Shown: positions 1-7,663 of the stretch, piece after piece
Layout: each line of letters begins with the position of its first letter
Numbering within the stretch: the first letter of the stretch is position 1
NCBI RefSeq assembly: GCF_014651135.1
Contig: NZ_BMWH01000003.1
Location: forward strand, 370,723 to 434,722
Origin: Streptomyces echinoruber
GTDB lineage: Bacteria; Actinomycetota; Actinomycetes; Streptomycetales; Streptomycetaceae
Length of the DNA stretch: 64,000 nucleotides
Direction of reading: 5' to 3'
Program-made: the position numbers and the translations under genes
Notes under the pieces: model-generated
Database searches by the model: none
The model's input: the letters and a program-made list of their open reading frames with translations, nothing else
Told to the model about the DNA's origin: nothing

Positions 1-1
1 C

Positions 2-34
2 GGGCGCCGCGGGCTTCGTGGGCCCGCGGCGCCC
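2..34 (-). terminator. Terminator of the glyA operon
   Basis: A perfect 13-bp inverted repeat (arm GGGCGCCGCGGGC, 7-base loop) lies just past the glyA stop codon. There is no U-tract, which is usual for Streptomyces terminators. It would end the gcvT-gcvH-glyA transcript and may also act on a gene outside the window. Confidence 0.75.
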
Positions 35-47
35 CGGGGACGGCCCG

Positions 48-1310
48 TTACTTCTTCAGGCCGGGGTACAGCGGGTGCCGGTCGGCGAGCGCCGTCACCC
101 TGGCCCTGAGCGCCGCCGCGTCGTACGACGGCTTCAGCGCCTCGGCGATCACGTCCGCGACCTCGGCGAAGTCCTCGGCCCCGAAGCCGCGGGTGGCCAG
201 TGCCGGGGTGCCGATGCGCAGGCCCGAGGTGACCATCGGCGGGCGGGGATCGTTGGGGACCGCGTTGCGGTTGACCGTGATGCCGATCTCGTGCAGCCGG
301 TCCTCGGCCTGCTGCCCGTCGAGCTCGGAGCGGCGCAGGTCGACCAGGACCAGGTGGACGTCGGTGCCGCCGGAGAGCACGTCCACGCCCACGGCCCTGA
401 CGTCGTCCCGCACCAGGCGCTCGGCCAGGATCCGCGCCCCCTCCACGGTACGGCGCTGCCGGTCGCGGAACTCCTCGCTCGCCGCGACCTTGAAGGCCAC
501 CGCCTTGGCGGCGATCACGTGCTCCAGCGGACCGCCCTGCTGCCCGGGGAAGACCGCGGAGTTGATCTTCTTGGCGAGGTCGGCGGTGGACAGGATGACG
601 CCGCCGCGCGGGCCGCCCAGCGTCTTGTGGGTGGTGGTGGTGACCACGTGGGCGTGCGGCACCGGGTTGGGGTGCAGCCCGGCCGCGACCAGGCCCGCGA
701 AGTGCGCCATGTCGACCATCAGGTACGCGCCGACCTCGTCCGCGATGCGGCGGAACGCGGCGAAGTCCAGCTGCCGCGGGTAGGCGGACCAGCCGGCCAC
801 GATCAGCTTCGGCCGGGTCTCCTTCGCCAGCCGCTCCACCTCGGCCATGTCGACCAGGCCGTCGTCGCCCACGTGGTAGGGGACGACGTCGTAGAGCTTC
901 CCGGAGAAGTTGATCTTCATGCCGTGGGTCAGGTGCCCGCCGTGGGCGAGGCTGAGACCCATGATCGTGTCGCCGGGCTGCAGCAGCGCGAACATCGCGG
1001 CCGCGTTGGCCTGCGCGCCCGAGTGCGGCTGCACGTTGGCGTGCTCGGCGCCGAAGAGCTCCTTGACGCGCTCGATCGCGATGCGCTCGACGACGTCGAC
1101 GTGCTCGCAGCCGCCGTAGTAGCGGCGGCCGGGATAGCCCTCGGCGTACTTGTTGGTGAGGACCGAGCCCTGCGCCTCCATGACCGCGACCGGCGCGAAG
1201 TTCTCCGAGGCGATCATCTCCAGCGTGGACTGCTGACGGTGCAGCTCGGCGTCGAGGGCGGCGGCCACGTCCGGGTCGAGCTCGTGCAGGGGCGTGTTCA
1301 CAAGGGACAT
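48..1310 (-). CDS. glyA: Serine hydroxymethyltransferase
   Basis: This 420-residue PLP enzyme interconverts serine and glycine while charging tetrahydrofolate with a one-carbon unit. The family length is normal. The PLP-lysine motif [14 protein letters not shown] is intact near residue 230, and the N-terminal block IASENF, the tetrahydrofolate/substrate loop YYGGCE and the helix SGAQANAA are all present. It is the last gene of a minus-strand set after gcvH; the gap is 14 bp and the gcvH stop lies inside its ribosome binding site (TGAGGAG). Co-transcription behind the glycine riboswitch suggests it is induced by glycine, so that methylene-THF made by the cleavage system can be used to make serine. 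Confidence 0.97.
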   Translation of the reverse strand: MSLVNTPLHELDPDVAAALDAELHRQQSTLEMIASENFAPVAVMEAQGSVLTNKYAEGYPGRRYYGGCEHVDVVERIAIERVKELFGAEHANVQPHSGAQANAAAMFALLQPGDTIMGLSLAHGGHLTHGMKINFSGKLYDVVPYHVGDDGLVDMAEVERLAKETRPKLIVAGWSAYPRQLDFAAFRRIADEVGAYLMVDMAHFAGLVAAGLHPNPVPHAHVVTTTTHKTLGGPRGGVILSTADLAKKINSAVFPGQQGGPLEHVIAAKAVAFKVAASEEFRDRQRRTVEGARILAERLVRDDVRAVGVDVLSGGTDVHLVLVDLRRSELDGQQAEDRLHEIGITVNRNAVPNDPRPPMVTSGLRIGTPALATRGFGAEDFAEVADVIAEALKPSYDAAALRARVTALADRHPLYPGLKK

Positions 1311-1324
1311 GCGGATACGACTCC

Positions 1325-1705
1325 TCAGCCGGCCGCGTGCTCGGCGTACTCGGCGGCGCTCAGCAGGTCGGACGGCTCCTCGGTGACGCGCACCTTGAAC
1401 AGCCAGCCGCCCTCGAAGGGCGCGGAGTTGACCAGCGACGGGTCGTTCACCACGTCCTCGTTGATCTCGACGACCTCGCCGGTGACCGGGGAGTACAGGT
1501 CGCTGACCGACTTGGTGGACTCCAGCTCGCCGCAGGTCTCGCCGGCGGTGACCGTGGAGCCGACCTCGGGGAGCTGGGCGTAGACGACGTCACCGAGCGC
1601 GTTGGCCGCGAACTCGGTGATGCCGACCGTGGCGACGCCGTCCTCGACGGGCGACAGCCACTCGTGCTCCTTGCTGTAGCGCAGGTTCTCGGGGGTCTGG
1701 GACAT
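1325..1705 (-). CDS. gcvH: Glycine cleavage system H protein
   Basis: GcvH is the lipoylated shuttle that carries the aminomethyl group between the P, T and L proteins of glycine cleavage. The 126-residue product has the typical size. The lipoyl-attachment lysine is K65 in [15 protein letters not shown]. The ATG was chosen because AGGAG sits at a good distance upstream and the protein begins with the family-like [16 protein letters not shown]; an upstream in-frame start would add 22 unrelated residues. It lies between gcvT and glyA in the riboswitch-controlled operon. The lipoylated protein is shared with P-protein, whose gene is not in this window. Confidence 0.97.
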   Translation of the reverse strand: MSQTPENLRYSKEHEWLSPVEDGVATVGITEFAANALGDVVYAQLPEVGSTVTAGETCGELESTKSVSDLYSPVTGEVVEINEDVVNDPSLVNSAPFEGGWLFKVRVTEEPSDLLSAAEYAEHAAG

Positions 1706-1845
1706 GGCCTGAATTCTCCTGTAGGCAGGGGAGTGTGATGAAGAGGGATCTGCCGGCGGTGCCGCGGGCACCTGCCGCCGGGCGGGCGCCGGTGAGCAGG
1801 GGAAAGGGGGAAGAGGCGCGGGGCGCGCGGGGCGCCCGCGTCCGG

Positions 1846-1912
1846 TGTTCTGCTTCTGTTCTGCTTCCGCCGCTTGTACCAGTGTTCTACTTCTGCCGCT
1901 TGTAGAAGGGCA
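1846..1912 (-). repeat. Stop-spanning duplication at the gcvT 3' end
   Basis: Read on the minus strand, the last codons of gcvT plus its stop (TACAAGCGGCAGAAGTAGAA) are followed after a few bases by a second copy, TACAAGCGGCGGAAGCAGAA, with two substitutions, one of which removes the TAG. A shorter AAGCAGAAC fragment then repeats once more. It belongs to a series of such 3'-end duplications in this window. Confidence 0.8.
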
Positions 1913-3098
1913 GCGCCACGACCTCGTACGGCTCCTGGCTGCCGCGGATGTCCACGCGCACGCCCGGTGTCCCGGGCGCCGCGTGCGCGGCGTCGACGTA
2001 GGCCATCGCGATCGGCCGGCCCAGCGTGGGGGAGGGGGCGCCGGAGGTGACCTCGCCGATCACCGTGCCGCCGGCGGTGACCGCGTACCCGGCGCGCGGG
2101 ACGCGGCGGCCCTCGGCGACCAGGCCGACGAGGACGCGGGGCGGGTTCTCGCGGGCGCGGTCGGCGGCCTCGCGCAGGGCCTCGCGGCCGACGAAGTCGC
2201 CCTCCTTGTCGAACTTCACCACCCGGCCCAGCCCGGCGTCGAACGGCGTCAGCTCCGTCGACAGCTCGTGCCCGTACAGCGGCATGCCCGCCTCCAGGCG
2301 GAGCGTGTCCCGGCAGGCCAGCCCGCACGGCACCAGGCCGGCGTCCTCGCCCGCCGCGGTCAGCGCCTGCCACAGCTCCACGGCGTGCTCCGGCTGCACG
2401 AACAGCTCGAAGCCGTCCTCGCCGGTGTACCCGGTGCGCGCGATCAGCGCCGGGACGCCGGCGACGGTGCCGGGCAGCCCGGCGTAGTACTTCAGGCCGT
2501 CCAGGTCGGCGATGGGGGCACCTCCCTGGTCGAGCGAAGCCGAGACCTTGGGGGAGAGAGACTTCAGGATGCCGGGCGATTCGGGGCCCTGGACGGCGAG
2601 CAGGGCGTAGGCGTCGCGGTCGTCGCGCACCGCGGCGTCGAAGCCGGCCGACCGCTCGGTGAGCGCGTCCAGGACCACCTGGGCGTTGGCGGCGTTGGCG
2701 ACGACCAGGTACTCCTGCTCGGCGAGCCGGTAGACGATCAGGTCGTCGAGGATGCCGCCGTCGGCGCGGCAGATCATGGTGTAGCGGGCGCGGCCGGGGC
2801 GCAGCGCGGCGAGGTCGCCCACGAGGGCGTAATTGAGCAGGGCGCCGGCCTGCGGGCCGGTGACGGTGATCTCCCCCATGTGGGAGAGGTCGAACAGGCC
2901 GGCCCGGGTGCGCACGGCGGTGTGCTCGTCGCGCTCGGAACCGTAGCGCAGGGGCATCTCCCAGCCGGCGAAGTCGGTCATCGTCGCACCCAGCGAGCGG
3001 TGCAGCGCGTCCAGCGCCGTGCGGCGCGGCGCGGGGGCCGCGGAGGGTGCGGGGGATTCGGGGGATTCGGGGGATGTGGGGAATTCGGCAGTGCTCAT
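1887..3098 (-). CDS. gcvT: Glycine cleavage system T protein (aminomethyltransferase)
   Basis: GcvT moves the methylene group from aminomethyl-GcvH to tetrahydrofolate and releases ammonia. Family blocks include [34 protein letters not shown] and GREAL. At 403 residues it is longer than the roughly 370 usual for the family. Part of the excess is a proline/serine-rich N terminus (SPESPESP) and part is about 15 residues ([15 protein letters not shown]) encoded by a palindromic repeat inserted in frame at about 2514-2556. The start follows GGGAGA and lies after the glycine riboswitch. The insertion falls before [14 protein letters not shown], probably in a surface loop, since the reading frame is otherwise intact. 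Confidence 0.95.
   Translation of the reverse strand: MSTAEFPTSPESPESPAPSAAPAPRRTALDALHRSLGATMTDFAGWEMPLRYGSERDEHTAVRTRAGLFDLSHMGEITVTGPQAGALLNYALVGDLAALRPGRARYTMICRADGGILDDLIVYRLAEQEYLVVANAANAQVVLDALTERSAGFDAAVRDDRDAYALLAVQGPESPGILKSLSPKVSASLDQGGAPIADLDGLKYYAGLPGTVAGVPALIARTGYTGEDGFELFVQPEHAVELWQALTAAGEDAGLVPCGLACRDTLRLEAGMPLYGHELSTELTPFDAGLGRVVKFDKEGDFVGREALREAADRARENPPRVLVGLVAEGRRVPRAGYAVTAGGTVIGEVTSGAPSPTLGRPIAMAYVDAAHAAPGTPGVRVDIRGSQEPYEVVALPFYKRQK
2514..2556 (-). repeat. Small palindromic repeat inserted within gcvT
   Basis: Read on the minus strand it begins CTCCCCCAAGGTCTCGGCTT and ends AGGGAGGTGCCCCC. The ends are complementary and there is an inner GGTCTCGGCTTCGCTCGACC hairpin. From memory, this CTCCCCCA...CCCCC element recurs in many Streptomyces intergenic regions. 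Here it sits inside a core gene, is free of stops and keeps frame. Confidence 0.75.
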
Positions 3099-3149
3099 CA
3101 GCAGGGGTCTCCCAGGACATGACGGGCGAGGACGGTCGTCGGTCCTCCC

Positions 3150-3365
3150 CATCTGTCATCGGAACCTGAGAGGTTCACCCTGACCGCCCGGCGCGCGGAC
3201 GGCCACGGCTTGCACCTTGGGTGGAGCCGCCGTGCCCCGGCGGCCCGCTTTCCAGATGTGCCTCGCCCGCGCGGTAACGGGGCCTGAGAGATTCAAGGGA
3301 GGGACTTGCTCCTTCGGCGCCCGGGCACTCGTACGGAAGGCGTACGCACCCGGGACTCTCCCGCG
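3150..3365 (-). promoter_or_regulatory. Tandem glycine riboswitch upstream of gcvT
   Basis: Read on the minus strand, the first aptamer has the conserved GGAGAG start, CCGAAGGAGCAA, ATCTCTCAGGC and CTGGAAAGCG. The second has CACCCAAGGTGCAAGCC, GGTGAACCTCTCAGG and CCGATGACAGA. This is the two-aptamer glycine riboswitch known from gcv operons, where glycine binding generally turns expression on. It ends about 50 bases before the gcvT start, so control could act through the ribosome binding site or a terminator; I cannot tell which from the sequence. Confidence 0.93.
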
Positions 3366-3546
3366 CGGATTCAAACGGCCGGTATGCAGTTGGCGGCCAC
3401 ATCATCGCACGACCCGCCGCCGGGTGGCAGCCCCGTCCGTGACCGGCCTGTGACGGGACGCGGACGGAACCGCGAGAGACCGGCATTACCTTCTCTTTAC
3501 ACTCGGTGGGGAGGGGCCCCGGGACCCGTTCAGGAGGAGGACCACG

Positions 3547-4245
3547 GTGGACAGGACCACGGCGCACGCGACGACCCCGGCTCTCGCGCTGCCCGAGCCG
3601 GCCCCCGCCCTGATCGGGCGGCCGTCCGCCCCGGCGCGCGCGGGGCGGGGCCGTCCCGCTCCGGTCGTCCGCGACCTGCGCGAGCGCGACGGGCGCGGCC
3701 CGCGCGCCCTCGTCTTCGGCCCGTGCGACGTCGTCGTGGTCAGCGGCCTGCCCGGCAGCGGCAAGTCCACCCTGATGCGCCGCACGGTGCACGGGCGGCG
3801 CGTCGACTCGCAGGACACCCGCGACCGCTGGGAGGCCCGCCTGCCCCGCGTCCTGCCGTACGCCGTCTACCGTCCCCTGGTCCGCCTAGCCCACTACGCC
3901 GGGCTGCGCCGCGCCCTGCGCCGGGCCGGGGGCGTCGTCGTGCACGACTGCGGCACCCAGGCCTGGGTGCGCGCCTGGCTGGGCCGCGCGGCCCGCCGCC
4001 GCGGCGGCGCGCTGCACCTCGTCGTCCTCGACGCCACCCCCGAGGAGGCCCTCGCCGGCCAGCGCCACCGCGGCCGCGGCGTCTCCCGCTACGCCTTCCT
4101 GCGCCACCGCCGCGCCACCGCCCGCCTCCTGCGCGCGGTCGAGCGGGGCACCCTCCCGGCGGGCTGCGCCTCCGCCGTCCTGCTGGACCGCCGCGCGGCG
4201 GACACGCTGCGGCGGATCGCGTTCGGGGAGTCGTTCGGGGAGTGA
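3547..4245 (+). CDS. P-loop ATP-binding protein (zeta-toxin/kinase-like)
   Basis: This 232-residue protein has a clear Walker A motif, GLPGSGKST, at residues 67-75, after a proline-rich tail of about 60 residues that is probably disordered. Downstream VVVHDCGTQAWVRAWL and LHLVVLDATPEEALAGQRHRGRGVS resemble AAA_33/zeta-toxin-type small-molecule kinases, with an arginine-rich lid region. The substrate cannot be named. The GTG start follows AGGAGGAGG closely. It diverges from the gcvT riboswitch operon, with about 180 bp between them. The last codons repeat (TTCGGGGAG twice before TGA), a small duplication next to the stop. Confidence 0.8.
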   Translation: MDRTTAHATTPALALPEPAPALIGRPSAPARAGRGRPAPVVRDLRERDGRGPRALVFGPCDVVVVSGLPGSGKSTLMRRTVHGRRVDSQDTRDRWEARLPRVLPYAVYRPLVRLAHYAGLRRALRRAGGVVVHDCGTQAWVRAWLGRAARRRGGALHLVVLDATPEEALAGQRHRGRGVSRYAFLRHRRATARLLRAVERGTLPAGCASAVLLDRRAADTLRRIAFGESFGE

Positions 4246-4443
4246 GGACGGGGCGGTGAGGGGCGGCGGCACCGGGCGGGGGAGAGTCGGGCACCCGCCG
4301 GACCCGCTGGGCGACAGGGCGTCGGCCGCCCGGCGCCAGGGGGCGGCCGTCCGGATCCGGTCCCGCACCGGCCGCATCGTCGTATCTCCGTACCGGTTAG
4401 CCTTTCCAGCCACAGAGAGTGGTTCCCGGCAGGCGGTAGGCAG

Positions 4444-5292
4444 ATGGACTTTGCGGCGGACTATCCCGCGGACTTCCCGGCGCAGGCGCACCCCCACCCG
4501 CACGGCGGGTGGCCCGGCAACGAGCTGGAGGAGGTGCTGTCGGCGTCGCTCGGCGTGCCTGCCTCGCCGTCGGTGACCGGCCGCATCATCGAGGTGCTGG
4601 GCCGCAGCTTCGTATGGGTGCCGCTGCCCAACGGCGGCGGCCCGCACAGCGGCCCCCTCGACCTGCCCGCCCTGGAGCTCGACGGCCAGGCGTACGTGCC
4701 GGTGTTCAGCTCCGAGGAGCAGTTCCGCCGGGTCGCCGGCGCGCACATGCCGTACGCCATCGCGCCCGCCGTGGAGTTCGCCCGCGGCCTGCCCCCGCAG
4801 GCCGGCATCGCGATCAACCCGGAGGGAGTGGTCGGCATCCCGCTGCCGCCGCCCGCGGTGGCCGAGCTGTGCCGCGCCGGGCGCACCCCGCTGGACGGCT
4901 CGGTGAGCGGCGCCCGGGTCCGGCTGTTCGAACCGGACTGGCAGGACGACCCGGTCGACTTCCTCTCCGCCGCCTCCGCCGAGTTCGCGGCCACCGGCGT
5001 CGTGCTCAGCGCCCGCCGCTGCCTGGCCGCCATCGAGACCGCCGACCCGGTCATGTTCGTCGGTGTCGAACTCTCCCAGCGGGAGGGCGTCGAACTCTCC
5101 CAGCGGGAGGGCGTCGAACTCTCCCCGTGGGAGGGCGACCTGCGCGCCCGCCCCCTCGACGCCCTGGGCCGCGCCCTGGGCCGCGTCCCGGTCCGGTGGC
5201 CGGTCAACCTGGTCCTGCTCGACGTGGCCCAGGACCCGGTGGGCGACTGGATGCGGCAGAAGGTGCGCCCCTTCTACCAACTCGGTTACTGA
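4444..5292 (+). CDS. SseB-family protein (enhanced serine sensitivity-like), first copy
   Basis: This 282-residue soluble protein has SseB-like N- and C-terminal halves: YVPVFSSEEQFRRV and VGIPLPPPAVAEL match the first, and PVRWPVNLVLLDVAQDPVGDWMRQKVRPFY the second. In E. coli, SseB overproduction changes serine sensitivity, but the biochemical role is unknown. A paralogous gene follows 137 bp downstream, and the riboswitch-controlled serine/glycine genes lie just upstream on the other strand. Residues 207-231 are a threefold repeat, GVELSQRE-GVELSQRE-GVELSPWE, from a 24-bp in-frame tandem array at 5062-5133. The N terminus is rich in histidine and proline (QAHPHPHGGW). Confidence 0.85.
   Translation: MDFAADYPADFPAQAHPHPHGGWPGNELEEVLSASLGVPASPSVTGRIIEVLGRSFVWVPLPNGGGPHSGPLDLPALELDGQAYVPVFSSEEQFRRVAGAHMPYAIAPAVEFARGLPPQAGIAINPEGVVGIPLPPPAVAELCRAGRTPLDGSVSGARVRLFEPDWQDDPVDFLSAASAEFAATGVVLSARRCLAAIETADPVMFVGVELSQREGVELSQREGVELSPWEGDLRARPLDALGRALGRVPVRWPVNLVLLDVAQDPVGDWMRQKVRPFYQLGY
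5062..5133 (+). repeat. In-frame 24-bp tandem array (3 copies)
   Basis: Three 24-bp units encode GVELSQRE, GVELSQRE and GVELSPWE inside the first SseB-like gene. The first two units are identical at DNA level, which points to recent duplication. Confidence 0.9.
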
Positions 5293-5429
5293 GGAGCCTC
5301 GTTCGCACCCCTGGCACCCGGCCGCCCGAGGAGCCCGGCCCCGCCCCCCGAACCGGGGTAAGTGCCCGGCCGCCGGGCGGCCTTAAGCTAGGGACAGGCT
5401 CGGTCGAGGGGCACGAAGGGCGGTACAAG

Positions 5430-6227
5430 GTGAGCGCTGGCGGCACGGCCGCGGCCGGGCAGGTCGAGCACATGCTGCGCCAGGTGACGCCGGGGCGCTA
5501 CGACGCCTACGAGGCGCTCCTGCGCGCGCTCGCGACCCCGGCCGCCGGCCAGGTCTGGATGCTGCTGTGGCACGGCCAGGCCGGCTCTCCGGACGCCCGG
5601 TACGGCCGCATGGAGGTCGACGGCCACAGCTACGCGCCCTGCGTCACCTCCGCCCAGGAGCTGTCGGCCAGCGGCTGGAGCCGCTCCTGCGAGGTCGTCG
5701 ACACCGTCGAGATCGCCCGCGCGCTCTATCCCGACCACTACGGCCTCTGGCTCAACCCGCACGCCCCCGGCGGCGGCGTCGGCGTGCCCTGGCCGGACCT
5801 GCGGCGCATCGCCCTCGGCCTGGACCGGCACCCGGCGGGCCCGCTGCGCCTGTCGGAGCCCGCCGTCGAGGTGCCGCAGTTCTACGCCCTGCTCACCCAG
5901 GCCGCCCACCGCACCCCGGTCGTCCGCTCCCTGCGCCGCGCCTGGGTGCAGCCCGCGCTCGGCGCGCCCTACCTCGCCGTCGGCCTGGACGTGTACGACG
6001 CTTCCCCGCAGTCGGTGGAGGCGGTGCGCGCCATGATGCGGCAGGCGGTCGCCGCCCTCCCCGACGGCCTGCCGGTCTCCACGGTGGTGATGTCCGACGT
6101 CCACGACCCGGTCGTGCTGTGGCTGCGGGCCCACGCCCGGCCCTTCTACGACCGCGAGGCCCACGCGGCCCCGGCGCAGGCCCCGGCGGGCGGGTACGGC
6201 TACCCGTCGGCGCCCGGCCGCTACTGA
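5430..6227 (+). CDS. SseB-family protein, second copy
   Basis: The 265-residue product has the same two-part plan as its upstream neighbour: GHSYAPCVTSAQELSASGWS and GVGVPWPDLRRIA in the first half, then YLAVGLDVYDASPQSVEAVRAMM and DPVVLWLRAHARPFYD in the second. The two are clearly paralogs but diverged. The GTG start is supported by GAAGGG upstream; earlier in-frame starts would run back through the intergenic region. A short Ala/Pro/Gly/Tyr tail (QAPAGGYGYPSAPGRY) ends the protein. No catalytic motif is visible, so function is inferred only from family membership. Confidence 0.82.
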   Translation: MSAGGTAAAGQVEHMLRQVTPGRYDAYEALLRALATPAAGQVWMLLWHGQAGSPDARYGRMEVDGHSYAPCVTSAQELSASGWSRSCEVVDTVEIARALYPDHYGLWLNPHAPGGGVGVPWPDLRRIALGLDRHPAGPLRLSEPAVEVPQFYALLTQAAHRTPVVRSLRRAWVQPALGAPYLAVGLDVYDASPQSVEAVRAMMRQAVAALPDGLPVSTVVMSDVHDPVVLWLRAHARPFYDREAHAAPAQAPAGGYGYPSAPGRY

Positions 6228-6584
6228 GCCCGGCGTGTGCCGGGTGCGCCGGCCCGTGTTCCCGGCCCTGTGGTGGGCGGCTTCCGGCCGTCCCGTACCG
6301 GACGCCCTTCTTCGCGCGTAGATAAGGGGAGGTTGCCACCCTGCGTGGCAGTATGTCCGGGTGTGTCCGTGTCCGCCCCACGTAAATCGCTGTCCGGATA
6401 ACGGAAAACCCCAGACAGCATCACGGTTGCGCATCCATTCGCCGCCAACTCTGGCAACAGATCGCCGAACCGTTGAAGACTCCCGCACCAAGGGGCTGCG
6501 CGCCCCTGTGTACAACCGACTGAACATGCCGCCACCGCGGCAAGTCCTGGCCGGCCACCGCCGGTTGAGAGGGGTCCCTGCCAG
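6228..6584 (+). promoter_or_regulatory. 357-bp gene-free region upstream of the opp operon
   Basis: No supported gene lies here. It contains small inverted repeats (TGCCAC-CCTGC-GTGGCA near 6333-6349 and AGGGGC-TGCGC-GCCCCT near 6490) and a GAGAGGGG ribosome binding site close to the permease ATG. The operon promoter must be here, but I cannot identify a convincing -35/-10 pair. Confidence 0.5.
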
Positions 6585-7592
6585 ATGACGGCACCATTGC
6601 ACGAGCCGGCCGCGGAAGCAGCCCCGAACGCGGTCGAGGAAGCGGCGGTCGCAGGCACCGCCGCCAAGGCCGTACAGGGGCGTTCGCTGGGCCGGATCGC
6701 CTGGGAGCGCCTGAAGCGGGACAAGCTCGCCCTGACGGGCGGCGTCGTGGTACTCGTCCTCATCGTCGTCGCCGCCCTGGCTCCCGTGCTCGCGCACCTG
6801 TACGGCCAGGACCCGGACGCGCACCACGAGAACCTCATCGACCCGCTGTTCGGCACCCCCACGGGTTCCCTCGGCGGCATCAGCGGCGAGCACTGGCTCG
6901 GCGTCGAGCCGGTCAGCGGCCGCGACATCTTCGCCCGCATCCTCTACGGAGCCCAGATCTCGCTCCTGGTCGGCTTCCTGTCCGCGCTGGTCGCCGTGGT
7001 GCTCGGCACCGTGTTCGGCATCCTGGCGGGCTTCTTCGGCGGCTGGGTGGACTCCCTCATCAGCCGTGTCATGGACGGCCTGCTCGCCTTTCCCCAGCTG
7101 CTGTTCATCATCGCGCTGGTCTCGGTGATGCCGACCTCCATGCTCGGGCTGACCGGCACGGGCGTGCGCGTGTTCGTGATGATCATGGTCATCGGCTTCT
7201 TCGGCTGGCCCTACATCGGCCGCGTGGTGCGCGGCCAGACGCTCAGCCTGCGGGAGCGCGAGTACGTCGAGGCGGCCCGCTCGCTCGGCGCGGGGCGGCT
7301 GTACATCCTCTTCAAGGAGCTGCTGCCCAACCTCGTCGCCCCGATCATCGTGTACACGACGATGATGATTCCGACCAACATCCTCACCGAGGCGGCGCTG
7401 AGCTTCCTCGGCGTGGGCGTCAAGCCGCCCACCGCGTCCTGGGGCCAGATGCTGTCGAACGCGATCGACTACTACGACTCGGACCCCATGTACATGGTGG
7501 TTCCGGGTGTGGCGATCTTCGTCACCGTGCTGGCCTTCAACCTCTTCGGTGACGGCGTGCGCGACGCGCTGGACCCGAAGGGCTCCCGCTGA
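6585..7592 (+). CDS. Peptide ABC transporter permease (OppC/DppC type)
   Basis: This 335-residue inner-membrane permease would form half of the channel of a peptide importer. After an N-terminal cytoplasmic segment there is one helix (LALTGGVVVLVLIVVAALAPVLA), a periplasmic loop with HWLGVEPVSGRDIFARILYGA typical of OppC/DppC, and then the BPD_transp_1 core. The EAA-type coupling loop appears as EYVEAARSLGAGRLYILFKELLPN. It is the first gene of a five-gene cluster whose order (permease, binding protein, permease, two ATPases) matches a conserved Streptomyces locus. Confidence 0.93.
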   Translation: MTAPLHEPAAEAAPNAVEEAAVAGTAAKAVQGRSLGRIAWERLKRDKLALTGGVVVLVLIVVAALAPVLAHLYGQDPDAHHENLIDPLFGTPTGSLGGISGEHWLGVEPVSGRDIFARILYGAQISLLVGFLSALVAVVLGTVFGILAGFFGGWVDSLISRVMDGLLAFPQLLFIIALVSVMPTSMLGLTGTGVRVFVMIMVIGFFGWPYIGRVVRGQTLSLREREYVEAARSLGAGRLYILFKELLPNLVAPIIVYTTMMIPTNILTEAALSFLGVGVKPPTASWGQMLSNAIDYYDSDPMYMVVPGVAIFVTVLAFNLFGDGVRDALDPKGSR

Positions 7593-7663
7593 CCTGCCGT
7601 ACCCCCAAGCGACCCGTGGCACCTGGCACGGGGTCTCTCATCTAATCCGGAGGATCCGAGATC

